From Chelonoidis abingdonii (Eukaryota > Chordata > Testudines > Testudinidae), in assembly GCF_003597395.2 (NCBI RefSeq), contig NC_133770.1:297920441-297984440 (forward strand): a DNA stretch of 64,000 nucleotides, written 5' to 3'. Under the pieces are notes generated by a model. It worked only from the letters and a program-made list of their open reading frames with translations, was not told the origin of the DNA and did no database searches. Made by a program: the position numbers and the translations under genes. This document shows positions 34,418 to 45,620 of the stretch, one piece after another (the first letter of the stretch is position 1; every line of letters begins with the position of its first letter).

Positions 34418-34707
34418 GGGCTTGGCTACATTAGAAATTTCAAAGCGCTGCCCCGGCAGCGCTGTGGGAGCGCTGCCACGGCAGCGCTTTGAAGTGTGAG
34501 TGTAGTAAGAGCCGCAGCGCTGGGAGAGAGCTCTCCCAGCGCTGCTTGTAAACTACATCCCTTACGGGTGTAGAGTGCTCCCAGCGCTGCCGCCCTGATT
34601 ATACTGACACTTTACAGCGCTGCATCTTGCAGCGCTCAAGGGGGTGTTTTTTCACACCCCTGAGCGCAAAAGTTGCAGCGCTGTAAAGTGCCAATGTAGC
34701 CAAGCCC
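34418..34707. mobile_element. Harbinger-like MITE in R1 copy 2
   Basis: Perfect 15-bp inverted termini GGGCTTGGCTACATT / AATGTAGCCAAGCCC flanked by TAA (34415-34417 and 34708-34710). Full of CAGCGCTG palindromes. It sits at a different place in R1 than the MITE at 27799, so the two insertions are independent. Confidence 0.92.
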
Positions 34708-35095
34708 TAAGACACATCCACCCTAAAAAGAAAAGGACAAAAGAAACAACAGAAGGAAGATCAAAGCCAGGTTCAAGGCTGAAAGTCACGCCTGCAATTG
34801 ACGGGTGATCACTCCAAACCCAGAGGCAGCGTGACACAGCTAGACCTATAGACTTTGAATCCAAACTAAAAGCCTATAAAAAAGAAGGGTGAGATGAGAG
34901 ACTTTGGGTAACATTCTGCTGCCAACATGGGAGGACACCGGTGCCTGCCCAACAGAGACCCAGCTTGTCCTTGTGCCTGGCTTTCCTGGCCAGTTACCGC
35001 TACAAGCTACCAACCCAAGCTGCAAAATCAAGCCATGAACTTAAGCTGTCTTCAGGACTGGTAACTTATGCAGCAGCTGCAGAACATCTGGTGGA

Positions 35096-35210
35096 TGTGT
35101 GTGTGTGTGTGTGTGTGTGAATGTGTGTGTGTGTATAGGTATTAGGTATAATGTGTGTGTGTATGTGTATGTATAGGTATTAGGTATAATGTGTGTGTAT
35201 CAGAATTAAA
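35096..35210. repeat. TG microsatellite
   Basis: Interrupted (TG)n with a duplicated 'taggtattaggtataatg' block. Confidence 0.9.
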
Positions 35211-35503
35211 ATATTAGTTATTAGTCATAAATCAAATTATCATAATGTTGGGGGAAGGAAAGCTCCAAGTAATTGGCAATATGGTGTGGGGTCAGAAGTT
35301 TACATTCTCAGGCCTGCTAGCTAGCATGAGTACATGTGATCATTTATCATTTTCTTTTGTTCTTTTGTTTATGGTATAAGGTGTAATCGATCAAAGGGGG
35401 GTGGTCAGTAGTGTGGGTAAAGGATACAGTTAATTAAAAGATCCGGTAGTTAATGAATTGTAAATGATGAATTGTAGCACCTGTGAACATCTCTGTAAAC
35501 AAG

Positions 35504-36153
35504 NNNNNNNNNNNNNNNNNNNNNNNNNNNNNNNNNNNNNNNNNNNNNNNNNNNNNNNNNNNNNNNNNNNNNNNNNNNNNNNNNNNNNNNNNNNNNNNNN
35601 NNNNNNNNNNNNNNNNNNNNNNNNNNNNNNNNNNNNNNNNNNNNNNNNNNNNNNNNNNNNNNNNNNNNNNNNNNNNNNNNNNNNNNNNNNNNNNNNNNNN
35701 NNNNNNNNNNNNNNNNNNNNNNNNNNNNNNNNNNNNNNNNNNNNNNNNNNNNNNNNNNNNNNNNNNNNNNNNNNNNNNNNNNNNNNNNNNNNNNNNNNNN
35801 NNNNNNNNNNNNNNNNNNNNNNNNNNNNNNNNNNNNNNNNNNNNNNNNNNNNNNNNNNNNNNNNNNNNNNNNNNNNNNNNNNNNNNNNNNNNNNNNNNNN
35901 NNNNNNNNNNNNNNNNNNNNNNNNNNNNNNNNNNNNNNNNNNNNNNNNNNNNNNNNNNNNNNNNNNNNNNNNNNNNNNNNNNNNNNNNNNNNNNNNNNNN
36001 NNNNNNNNNNNNNNNNNNNNNNNNNNNNNNNNNNNNNNNNNNNNNNNNNNNNNNNNNNNNNNNNNNNNNNNNNNNNNNNNNNNNNNNNNNNNNNNNNNNN
36101 NNNNNNNNNNNNNNNNNNNNNNNNNNNNNNNNNNNNNNNNNNNNNNNNNNNNN
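35504..36153. other. Assembly gap, 650 N
   Basis: Run of N. Any open frame that crosses it is meaningless. Confidence 1.
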
Positions 36154-36944
36154 CACCCCAGAGCCTGCACCCCAGCCAGAGCCCTCACCCCCAACACTCC
36201 AACCCTCTGCCCCAGCCCTGAGCCCTCTCCTCCATCCTGAACCCCTCATTCCCTGATCCATCCTAGAGCCCTCACCTGAGGGGAAAAACACGCAACATAA
36301 ATTTGGTGGTTAGTTTAGAGTATCATAGAATATCAGGGTTGGAAGGGGCCTCAGGAGGGGGCAGTTGGGGACAAGGAGAAGGGAGGCTTAGATAGGGGGT
36401 GGGGTCCCAGGGGGAAGTTAGGGGCAGGGGTCCTGGGAGGGGGCAATCAGGGGACAAGGACCAGTGGCGCTTAGATAGGGGGCAGGGTCCTGGGGGGCAG
36501 TTATGGGCAGGGGTCACAGGAAGGGGTGATCAGGGAGCGGGGGGGTTGGATGAGTTGGGGTTTCTGTGGGGGGCAGAGGGAGTGGATAATGGCATGGTGG
36601 GGCTACCCTCCCTCTCCGTGGAGTGTCCTATTTTTTGAGTGTTAAAATATGGTATCCCTACCCTGCACAGTGCAGCTCTCCATTCACAGCAAGCTGCAGC
36701 ATGAGGTCTCAGCTACCTCACTCCCTCCTTTCCTGTTGGTAGTGACCAAGGGAATGCTGGGAAATATAGTTCTTTCCCTGCTCCAGGGCTGGCTCTATAG
36801 GCAGGGAGCTAACCAAGGAACTACAGCTCCCAGGGACCCCTGCTGGTTCTCAGCTCCCATGCTGGATACCTGCCGCCCCTGCAAATGGGCTGCCCCAAGC
36901 ACATGCTTGCTTTGCTGGTGCCTAGAGCCACCCCTGGTCTGGTG

Positions 36945-37977
36945 AAGGGTGTCTACAGTCCAGGCACAGGGTCCAGCAGATTTCTCTCATGCGCTGGGCT
37001 GGATTTGATCACATATGGACTGGGACTAGGAAAATAACATAACCTCTGTGTCCACTTGGTTGATATCATGATGTGCTTAGACACTGAGGCATGGGATCCA
37101 GAGTGAGTATCTAGAGGGGGCAGCTAAGAGCAGCAAGAAACAAACTAGTCATTTCTCACTATGGACCCCATGGAATTGGAAGTGTCCTTGATTTCTGAGC
37201 CAGAAACCCAGGTGGCTGGAGCTGCTCAGTTTCCTTGGGCTCAGGCTGCAGTTTATTCTGGCACCTGGTGCAGGTCTTGGAGTGATTTATTTATGTACGT
37301 TAATGTGAGTAAACAGTAAGGGGGGGGTTAATACATTTGTATAGATGATCAAAACCCAACCACATCTGGGAGATTATAAATGGGGAAATCTTTGAACAAG
37401 TGAACATTCATTGGTTAATAACCGAGCCTGTTCTTCCTAGGTTTAGTAAATAAATAAATAAAAGCCTATTCCACAAATACCTTTTATCTCTGGGAGTCTC
37501 TCATCCAAGTATCAAACTGCCCCAGACCTCCTTATCTTTTAAAACCAGATGAGCTCAGGAAGAGCTGGAGGAGTAAAATTATCCTCCATTAAGAATCAGC
37601 CCGTGGCTCTTCCAACTGGAACCTACTGCTGTGACCCCACTTCAATATTACTGGGATTCCACTACAGCATTGTAAGAACGCAGGGCTGATGTTCCACTGC
37701 GCCGCTTAATGGAATCCAGTGCAGTTACTCCTGATTTACTCCACTGTATCAGGGATCATGATCAGACCCTTATGGTTTTAGCTGATTACAGTAGAAGAAC
37801 TTGCAAAAGTTATGGTTGCAAGAAAGCAATGCTGAGAAGCACTGATCGCCCTGCGTGAAAGATCCTGGCTCCGAGGATAATCGTGTAAAAGATTTCTTTA
37901 AGAGATGACTAGGCAGGTCTCTAGGGCTAGTCAGCCACCTTTAGCCCCCCTCTATACCTTGCAAAACAGCTGCTGCT
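36945..37977. other. Intron 1 of copy B, shared with unit A
   Basis: Closely matches 21070-22080 of unit A with small indels. No coding feature. Confidence 0.6.
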
Positions 37978-37979
37978 GA

Positions 37980-38155
37980 GGGGAGAGATAGCTCAGTGGT
38001 TTGAGCATTGGCCTGCTAAACCCAGGGTTGTGAGTTCAGCCCTTGAGGGGGCCACTTAGGGATCTAGGGCAAAAATTGGTTATGCTAGTGAAGGCAGGGG
38101 GCTGGACACCTTGACTTTTCAAAGTCCCTTCTAGTTCCAGGAGATTGGTATATCT
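37980..38155 (+). mobile_element. Tortoise-type Pol III SINE
   Basis: GAGATAGCTCAGTGGTTTGA head, GGGTTGTGAGTTCAGCCC and CR1-like tail. Unit-B specific. Confidence 0.9.
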
Positions 38156-38326
38156 CCAATTATTACCTTTATCCACAGAGCTGTGCTGTCTCCTGCATAC
38201 AGAGCACTGCATCCCCCTAAGCATCATGAAACAGAGATAACTTGCTGTGCTGTGCCTGCACTGAGGTATTTTTAATACAGCCACACAAGCTAGTGCTCAA
38301 AAGACAGCCAACGCACCAGCTGTTGC

Positions 38327-40640
38327 CAGGGCCGGTGCAAGGATATTTTGCACCCTAGGCAAGACTTCCACCTTGTCCCCCCTCCCACTACCCACCCCCA
38401 TAACATCGGTTCATTGAGGGGCAAATCCCAACAAACCTTTACAGACCCCAGGGGCCAGGCATGCCCAGGGGCTGCTCCCCAGACCAGGTTCCCCCCTTCC
38501 CATCCCCTGAACTCCCCTGGAGGGTGCACAGCCCCGCTGTGAGCCCTCCTCATCCCATCCCAGCAGCCCCCACTCCAAGTCCACTCACTGGGTTTGCTGG
38601 GCTTGGGCCGCTGCAGCAGCTCGGAAGGGAGGAGCTGCCTTCTGGGGGCTCCTGCAGCAGATGCATGTGGGCAGAGGTCCCCATGCGCCCCCCCGAGTTC
38701 CCCCTCACTGCGCTCGGGCTCTGTAGCTCCTGGGAGTGTGAGCCACCGCTGCTGCCACTGCCGCTCCCAAAGCAGGCTCAGAGTCATTCGCTCCAGGCTC
38801 ACATGCCTGGGAGCTGCAGAGCCTGAGCATGATGAGGGGGGAGCTTGGGGGCACACGGGGACCTCTGCCCATATGCATCTGCTGCAGCAGGAGCCCCCCA
38901 GGGTGGCGCCAGGCTGCAGCCTGGGCAGGAGCGGGGTGGCATGGCTGCTCCCTGCTAGCAGCACCACCACCTTTGCAGGGCTTCTGCTTCCCTGCACCGC
39001 ACCGGCTCCTCCATGGCTGGGGCTTACCGACTCGCAAGCTGACACTCTGGCTGTCCTGTGCCGCTGGAAGGCGGCTCCTCCCTGCCGAGCCAGGGCACTG
39101 CTTTTTCTGCCCCCAGCGCCGTCCTTAGGATTTATGGGGCCTTATGCAGTAATATTAAACTGGTACCCCTATGCCCGACAGCATCCTGAGCTTGCAGCCT
39201 GGTGGGGGTGGGGGTGGAGGAACAAGGCAGAGAGAATAACAAGATGGCCGGCCCGCCTCACAGTGGCAGAGAGTCACAGTTCCCCGCAGAGACCCCTGTA
39301 CCCTCTCCCTCATGCAGAATGGACATGCAGAAGGTACCTAATTAAAAGCACTAAACTTGGGAATAAAAAATGTCAGTCACAGGTTTTTTGATATGCCCTG
39401 AAGTTGGTCAGACATTTATTTGCAAAAACTTTGTAGTAAGGGTGGGTCAGCTGTCCTGCTGAATACAAAATTAAATATTATGGAATACATGATGCAGCTC
39501 TTCTCTGTTTTCCCTTTTCTTAATCAGTATTTCTAAGCTGAATTTATATTTTAAATGTACTCAAACCTTAAGCCAGCATTCCAGATTACTACATATTTAA
39601 CTCACTGAAACAGATATCATTTTAAATTAATCAGTGAAAGAGGTTTAGTGTGTTCATAACCATGTTCATTGCTTTTAGAAAAAGGGAACACTAATTTACT
39701 GTGTGCTATCTCCATAACAATAGACATGTTTACGAAATGTCACCAACTTTAAAAAATGTTTCCAAAGGATTTTATATTTTACTAAGGTACTGACTATGCT
39801 TAAAACTAGTTCATCAGATAGTCAGAAGTAAAGAAAGGGAAACTCTTTGTCCAGCAATCTGGAAGCAAAGGGCTTTTGCTTCCTTCAATGGGGGTGCGGG
39901 GTAGGGGAGGGGATGAATGGAGAAATGGATGGACAGAAAGGACAGGAAGACTTTGGAAGTAAGTTTTTTTTATTATAGTAATTAAAATGTGTATTTTAGA
40001 TAACGGTGGTCTTTTGAAGAATTTATTTAAAAAAACATATGTCTGAAGATCCAGGCATTCAAGGCTAAAGGTAATTGTGCTTCTAAAAATCTGTGCAAGG
40101 ATTTTTTAGAGATGTGATTTTATAATCTACACCAGCTCACTAATGAAATATTTTTAAAGCAAATTTTAAACTAAGGTCCTATAGACTGACATGTTCTGTG
40201 TAAACAGATTTGAAAAATGTATTAAGATGATGTTAAGAAAAAGTGAACGGTACAGAGTATTACAGTCATGCACAATTGTTTTTGTCAGTACATTCAGAAA
40301 CTGACAGTAGATACCTGTGAGTTGGCAAATGCCTGTTAAATGTTTTCATTACCTCTTGAATGGCTTTTTAACAGTTTCAGTGTTGTGCTAATAGGTCTGG
40401 CAGGCTGGAGACTTTTTCTCCTTTAATTACTAGATCCCCTTTCCAGGAAGACTCAGAGCCTGCAGGAAGGGTCAGAACAGGGAAAGGAAGAGCTAGTGGG
40501 GTGGACACTAAGACCCAGTGGTGCCCCATATTTTCAGGTGCCCTACCCAGCTGCCTATGCCTGAGGATGGCCCTGGGTATCCCCAACCACTTGCCACCCT
40601 AGGCAACTGCCTAGTTCGCCTAGTGGTTGCACCAGCCCTG
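38327..40640. mobile_element. hAT-like element with nested second element, unit-B specific
   Basis: The inverted termini CAGGGCCGGTGCAA and TTGCACCAGCCCTG have 8-bp flanks GCTGTTGC (38319-38326) and GCCCTTGC (40641-40648). Unit A is uninterrupted at about 22423. The GC-rich interior gives long chance frames on both strands (38290-39391). A second element is nested at 39114-40575. Confidence 0.8.
39114..40575. mobile_element. Nested hAT-like element
   Basis: It begins CAGCGCCGTCCTTAGG and ends TGAGGATGGCCCTG, which are inverted. The AT-rich interior is sharply different in composition from its GC-rich host element. No clear target duplication. Confidence 0.65.
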
Positions 40641-40783
40641 GCCCTTGCTTCGCACTCCCAAGCGGCTGGCTGCAAAAGGATGTTTGCAGAAGGGCCAGCT
40701 CCCACTTAAAGGTAGAAACAGTGCTGCAAAAATGCTTCCCTGGCTCTCTCTCAGTCACAGAGGAATCATTAGCAGCATCTCAC

Positions 40784-40820
40784 AGAACGCCACCAGCAGG
40801 GTGAGAAGAAAAGCCTTTAT
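40784..40820 (-). pseudogene. Copy B exon 1, start codon lost
   Basis: ATA at 40818-40820 stands where copy A has ATG. The hydrophobic run KAFLLTLLVAF remains, but the last codons of the signal exon are deleted. The donor GTGAGA is kept and phase 1 is preserved. Confidence 0.85.
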
Positions 40821-40874
40821 CTTCAGCCTGCCCTCATAGCCTGGGCAGATCAGCCAACTGCTTTTTGAGGGGCT

Positions 40875-40884
40875 GGTTATAAAT
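40875..40884 (-). promoter_or_regulatory. TATA-like box upstream of copy B exon 1
   Basis: CATTTATAAC on the minus strand, at the position matching the TATA-like box of copy A. Confidence 0.3.
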
Positions 40885-41128
40885 GATCTTGGTGTTTACC
40901 TGTGAAGGCAGCGCATGGAAAGACTGAGTGTTAGTGGGGAGGAGACAAGAGCTTGATGGCTGGGTGTGGGATGTGCAGGGGAGTTTGCTCACATGGTTTT
41001 TTTCTTAGTTCCAGAGCAGTCAGCGGCAACTAGGCACAGAGTCTTAATGGAATCCAGTGCTCCAGGAAATGTAATTGTGTTTGGTTTCGCTTCCTCACTG
41101 CAGTCTGAGGGGAGGAGGAAATGCAGGA

Positions 41129-42131
41129 TGTTACCTCAAGAGGAGTAACGTAACGCTTCAGAAGGGAAACCTCTAGAAATGGTGGGGGGAGGGCAAAAAT
41201 AGAAAAGGGAAGCTCCTTTTCTCAGAAGGGCAGACTTGACTCTCTTCCCCGTCTGCCACCAGTTAGATTAGCTGACAATAGATGTGCCCCTCCCTCCCTG
41301 TGTGGTGCAGTGAAAATAAGAGAAGACGAGGTAATATGGTACAAACAAAGGTAAGAGTATTAAGGGTGAAGGTACAGAAACTGGGTAAAATGGGGGCGAA
41401 ACACAAGCATAAACAGTGAATCAGTGACTGGTTTAGGAGCTTGAAGTTCAGACCCACAAAACCTCCCTTGGTGTTTGAGAAAGCAACAAATGATGCCCCA
41501 ACACAGAAACCTTTCCCTGTTATTTGTAGGTGCAGTGGACACAATGTATGGATGCGAGCCCCAGGACCTTCAACTCTCCAGCTGACTGGAAGCCTTCGAG
41601 GAGGACCACTGGGGAGTCCCAACGACGGATGGGCTCTGTCATGGTGGGGGGGAGACCCTCTGGGATGCTGAGCACCAGGAAAGCAGCAGGACCCTTCACA
41701 GGGAAGGTGGATTTGCTGTGGGGGCAGGGGTGGGTGGCGATGGTAGGCCTCTCCTTTCTCCAGGGGTGAGGTTCTTCTCACTAGCTCTGAAGCGGTGGGA
41801 AGACCCAACCGTACAGGCACTGCCACTGGAATGGACAATCCCGGGCTGTATCGTCTTTATGGCGGGAAAAGTTCTGAGGGAATGGAGTGTTGGGGGCTGG
41901 CTCTGGCGGGAAAAGCTGGTTCTGTCCGGTTTGAGCCAGGAGACTCCAGCAACTTAACTGTAAACAAGTCAGCTTACAAAGATGGAGTCCAACGGTCACA
42001 GTTCAAATACCCCATGTTGGATTTCATTAAAGCCAGTGATTCACATAATATTACCTCATAAATACATTATTAAAAGAGCGAATTGAACACATTAAACAGT
42101 AACAACATTCCTTACTTATTTATACCTAAGA
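41129..42131. mobile_element. 1.0-kb insertion of unknown class, unit-B specific
   Basis: Unit A is continuous at 22954 ('atgcagga' then 'ctacagc'). Unit B has about 1 kb between them, flanked by AGGA (41125-41128 and 42132-42135). A 191-codon minus-strand frame (41263-41838) lacks known motifs. It starts TGTTACC and has no obvious inverted terminus. Confidence 0.5.
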
Positions 42132-42232
42132 AGGACTACAGCATTCCTGTTCCAAAAGCTTCTGCATGAGGAGATGGTTAATACACTACATAAGCCAGAC
42201 ACCACAGTGGAAAATCCCTACTTTATTGTCTA

Positions 42233-42440
42233 ATCCGGTGGTTCTTAACCTTTTCCATACCAGGTTCCAACAGCAAAGAGGGTGGGGACCCTGCTTCCTG
42301 TCTTCTGGGTGCAGAGAGAGGGAGGGGGGTCACCAGTGGAGCTGGCCAAGACAGAGAAGCTCCATCCTGTGAAAAAGTTTCAGGTGGCAATAAATCTTTC
42401 TGTCCCAAATCCGGATGAAAAGTTAAAAAGTCATGGGGGT
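42233..42440. mobile_element. Truncated hAT left end, unit B
   Basis: 'ggtggttcttaacc' onward matches the start of 23059-23996 and stops at about 42440, the unit B to C junction. Confidence 0.7.
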
Positions 42441-42570
42441 TTAAATGCTACAATGCTGGGCTGCTCTGGTTATTTCCGCACCACAGGGATGTTAAATTTA
42501 ATTATATTATGGTCACTATTACCATAGTAGTCCAACTATAGTCACCTCTTGGACCAGATCCTGTGCTCCG
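42441..42570 (-). mobile_element. LINE-like fragment at the unit junction
   Basis: Looks like a piece of the same kind of LINE remnant as at 1857-2800. It fills the seam between units B and C. Confidence 0.35.
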
Positions 42571-42777
42571 GACTTTGCATCTTATGAAGTCATTTGCTAA
42601 AGTGCAAAATGAGTGTAAAATGCTACCATGGTTATTTGATACTGTTTGACACCCATTCTGCACAGAGAGGAAGGATTACACTCTGTGCAGGGCAATGGCG
42701 AATAAAGCCCCTTCTGATGGCCTCTCAGGGATTCTTGTAACTACATTAAGATTTCTTATTTTTCACCCATTTTCTAT

Positions 42778-42862
42778 CTGTGGCCATGACACCCTGAACG
42801 TGCCTGCATTCAGAAGCTACGTGGAGTTGGGGGTACTTAGGGCTTGGATGGGAGATCCTGTT
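42778..42862 (+). repeat. 5S rRNA-derived sequence, unit C copy
   Basis: GGCCATGACACCCTGAACG, then CAGAAGCTACGTGGAGTTG and GCTTGGATGGGAGATC. Paralogue of 6985-7074 and slightly closer to 5S rRNA at the 5' part. Confidence 0.75.
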
Positions 42863-43189
42863 TGCTTGATGTCTGGTAAGAGTTTATAGCTAGGACCCTA
42901 CCATTTAGCATGTTTCTAGCCCTGCTTGTTGCATAGAAATCTATTAGCAGACAAGCAGTTATTTACTATAGCAGTTAGAATGGAAAGATTGCAACTAGCC
43001 TCCCTTTCCTGTATATAAGAAGGGTCATAAGCAATGTGATTACTAGCCAAAGTCCTCTGGAGGGCAAGAGAGTATAGAGATAACTGATCTTCATGTCTAG
43101 TCATAGGGCTATCCCTTTGGATTATGCATTATTTGTAGATGCTACCTCCTCAATCCTTCCTCTGTAGCTAAGCAAATAAAGTCTTTGGT

Positions 43190-43300
43190 GTGAGCCAGTG
43201 GCTGGAATGCTGGTCTGGAACTTGGGAGACCATCGTTTGATTGTCTTCTCCACCACAGATTTCCTGAGTGACTCTTGGCAAGTTACTTACAACCAGTTTT
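43190..43300 (+). mobile_element. MIR-like SINE
   Basis: tRNA-like head ('ggctggaatgctggtctg', 'ttgggagaccatcgtttgat') followed by the core 'gtgactcttggcaagttact'. Confidence 0.75.
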
Positions 43301-44664
43301 TTAAGATGCCTCCATAAGGCACCGTTGGAATGTCCACATCAAGCTACCACCGCTGGCTGCGATTGTAACAACCGTCATTCACATCTATTCAACCTTTTAC
43401 TTAAGACAGAAAAAATGGGAGGGGAGGGAGGAGACAGTTAAAGCATTTGAGATATAAAGTGTTACATGTAAAGGCTTTCATTGTACGGGAGATAAGATGT
43501 AAATACTTAACAGTGAAGGGAATTAACCATTGGGACAATGGACCAAGGGCTGTAGTGGATTCTCCATCACTGCCCATTTTTAAATCAAGGTTCAATGTTT
43601 TTTCTAAAAAATAATCCTTAGGATTTTTTTCCAGGGAGTTCTCTGGGGTGTGTTATAGAGAGGGGTTCATACTGTCCCCTTTTGGCCTTGGACTCTATGA
43701 AACTCAGCATTGCCAACTCTCATGATAATTATTGTTTTCCTTAAAGTCCCAGCTCCTGGAGTGAGGTGGATATGTGATGATCTCAGCCTACATCCTTAAA
43801 GAAAAAGCAAGTTTCTAGCCCTGGTGGCTGTGGAGAAAGCTTCAAAATGTGACCCCAGCGCACCCTAAAGACTCCAAATCTGTTATATTTACATCATCTC
43901 ATGATTTTAAAGCCAGTCTCATGATTTTTGGTGAGCCTCAATTATGATTTTTGAGCATTTGGGGTTGGCAATACTGGGAATAACCAATATCTCTTGTTCC
44001 CTTTTCCTTTAGCTATATGGAGCCTTTTATACAGAGAGAGGCTTCTGCTTGGAAGTCGTGTGTGTGAGGGGTGTTGTATCTGTTCTTCTCGGGGAAAAGA
44101 GTAAAGGGAAGTGTCTGGAGCTACTGATGCTATCAGAGTCTGATTTAGGTTTGGGGGCGGGGTTGCATTGCTTTTATCTTGTGTTAATGGTCACAGGCTC
44201 GCAGTAGTGTTGCGAAAGGTGGAGTAGATTTGGCCAGCTCAGCCAGCAGGCAGAAAACATGGAATAAAAAGCAGAAGAAAGAAGAAGGGTCAGGAAAATA
44301 ACCCTGGAGGGGAAAGGTGACAGCAGGAGCTTGACTCTCATGCCCCTGGCATTGTTCAGGAATTAGCTGAAGCTGGTAGAGATCGTGATGGCTCTCTGGC
44401 TCAGTCTGATTAGGAGGCTTGGTTGGTCCTGGAGGATCACGAGATGGTCGGGGTGGCCTCCTTGAAGGTGATGTTCACTCTTTCCAGTCCACCCAGCCCA
44501 CTCCTCTCATGTAGTGACTCGCCCGTCCCCTGAACTTGTAACTCAAAACGATCCAATTTGTACCAGTTTTCTCTGCCTTTCTAAACAATTTTACATATCA
44601 GGTGAGCTGGACTTGTGTTACTTTGAACAATTTAGAGAACAGGCCTCTGCTCAACCACTATCAT

Positions 44665-44790
44665 CATCTGAATGGGGAAACCGAGCCATGGAGAGGTTAA
44701 ATGACTTGCCCAAGGTCACACAAGGAGTCTGGGGCAGAGCCAGAAACTAAAGCCAGATTTTCTGAGTCCCATGCCAGTGATTTAACCATA
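44665..44790 (-). mobile_element. MIR-like SINE, unit C copy
   Basis: Paralogue of 8845-8972, with the same reversed core 'ttgcccaaggtcacac'. Confidence 0.85.
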
Positions 44791-45154
44791 AAATTATCCT
44801 TACTCCTCCTATCTGAGTCTCTGCCTGGAAGACCCACTGCCTTATGCCATTGTTTCTGAGTAGTCAGGAAAGCAAGGGCAAGTTAGAATTTCCATGCAGC
44901 TATCTTCATTAATCTGGAGTTAAGGTTGAAAGTGCATCTCAGTATCTTAAGGGTTAAAAACTATTGCTACAATTTTGTAGTTATAAAAAAAACCCAAATA
45001 TTAGAAACTCAGGAAATTAATTTATGTTAAATTTAACAGAAACCAAGTCAAGCCATTCAGCCACTTTGAAGCTAGCCCGTCTTGTTTCTGTAAAGTTTGT
45101 CCCTCTGTAGTACTGATATAAAAGCCCATGTCCTTTTTGTCCAATATAATCATG

Positions 45155-45345
45155 AAGTACTGGAATGGGTTCCCTAGGGAGGTGGTGGAATCTCCTTCCT
45201 TAGAAGTTTTTAAGGTCAGGCTTGACAAAGCCCTGGCTGGGATGATTTAGTTAGTGCTGGTCCTGCTTTGAGCAGGGGGTTGCACTAGATGACCTCCTGA
45301 GGTCCCTTCCAACCCTGATATTCTATGATTCTATGATCTATGCTT
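45155..45345 (+). mobile_element. CR1 LINE 3' end
   Basis: Begins 'aagtactggaatgggtt' and ends in TTCTATGATTCTATGAT. Inserted at the left edge of the 12-kb interruption of unit C. Confidence 0.9.
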
Positions 45346-45469
45346 ATACTCCCAGTTCTTATATCTCTTTGGAATTGCTGAAAATGGGCCATTTCCTCTA
45401 CCACTAGAAACAGTTCTTTATCTCTTCTGCTGGTAATAGCTCAGCTTAACTGATCACTCTCATTAGAGT

Positions 45470-45620
45470 GTGTATGGTAACAGCCATTGTTTCATGTCCA
45501 TATATTCCTACTGTATTTTCCACTACATGCATCCGATGAAGTGGGGCTGTAGCCCACGTAAGTTTATGCTCAAACAAATTTGCTTGTCTCTATGGTGCCA
45601 CAAGCACGCCTGTTTTTGAT
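45470..45620 (-). mobile_element. Short retroposon of the GTTAGTCT type
   Basis: 'catccgatgaagtggggctg' through 'ttgcttgtctctatggtgcc', reverse orientation. Diverged member of the family at 6163, 24073 and 57647. Confidence 0.75.

Larger units (their letters stand above)
34087..35503 (+). mobile_element. Long repeat R1, copy 2
   Basis: Same blocks as 27600-28930. It extends further right, to the gap at 35504, and adds an AT-rich segment (35230-35500). Confidence 0.6.
33930..36936. mobile_element. Composite hAT-like insertion, unit-B specific
   Basis: The termini CAGGGCCAGCTCTAGG and CCTAGAGCCACCCCTG are inverted repeats. The 8-bp flanks GCCTGGCG (33922-33929) and GTCTGGTG (36937-36944) differ at two sites and look like an aged target duplication. 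Unit A reads straight through at about 21070. Inside lie repeat R1 copy 2, a MITE, a TG array and the 650-base gap. Confidence 0.75.
29215..40820 (-). pseudogene. Ly6/uPAR-family LY6E-like, copy B, probably inactive
   Basis: Exons: complement(40784..40820), (30305..30424), (29215..29420). Exons 2 and 3 are open, in phase and have GT/AG sites (the exon 2 donor is GTACGT). The expected start codon is ATA, and the nearest upstream ATG, at about 40838, is out of frame and soon meets a stop. Exon 1 also has a 15-bp in-frame deletion that removes the end of the signal peptide yet recreates a usable GTGAGA donor. In exon 2 the cysteine before NYC is Phe, breaking a framework disulfide. The 3' UTR seen in A and C, including AATAAA, is replaced at about 28998 by repeat R1. 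The GPI tail is intact. The copy could be rescued by another first exon or non-AUG initiation, but a pseudogene is most likely. Confidence 0.85.
42571..45150. other. Start of duplication unit C
   Basis: Matches 5966-9337 of unit A in order, lacking the A-specific insertions at 6120-6932 and 8422-8674. Contains the 5S-like copy, two MIR-like SINEs and a counterpart (44281-44530) of 8200-8730. No gene. Confidence 0.8.

Noticed and set aside
35430..36291. Frames of about 255-285 codons
   Set aside because: They consist almost entirely of the N gap.
38290..39391. Frames of 251 and 265 codons on opposite strands
   Set aside because: They overlap each other in a GC-rich, partly palindromic hAT interior and show no domain or splice context.
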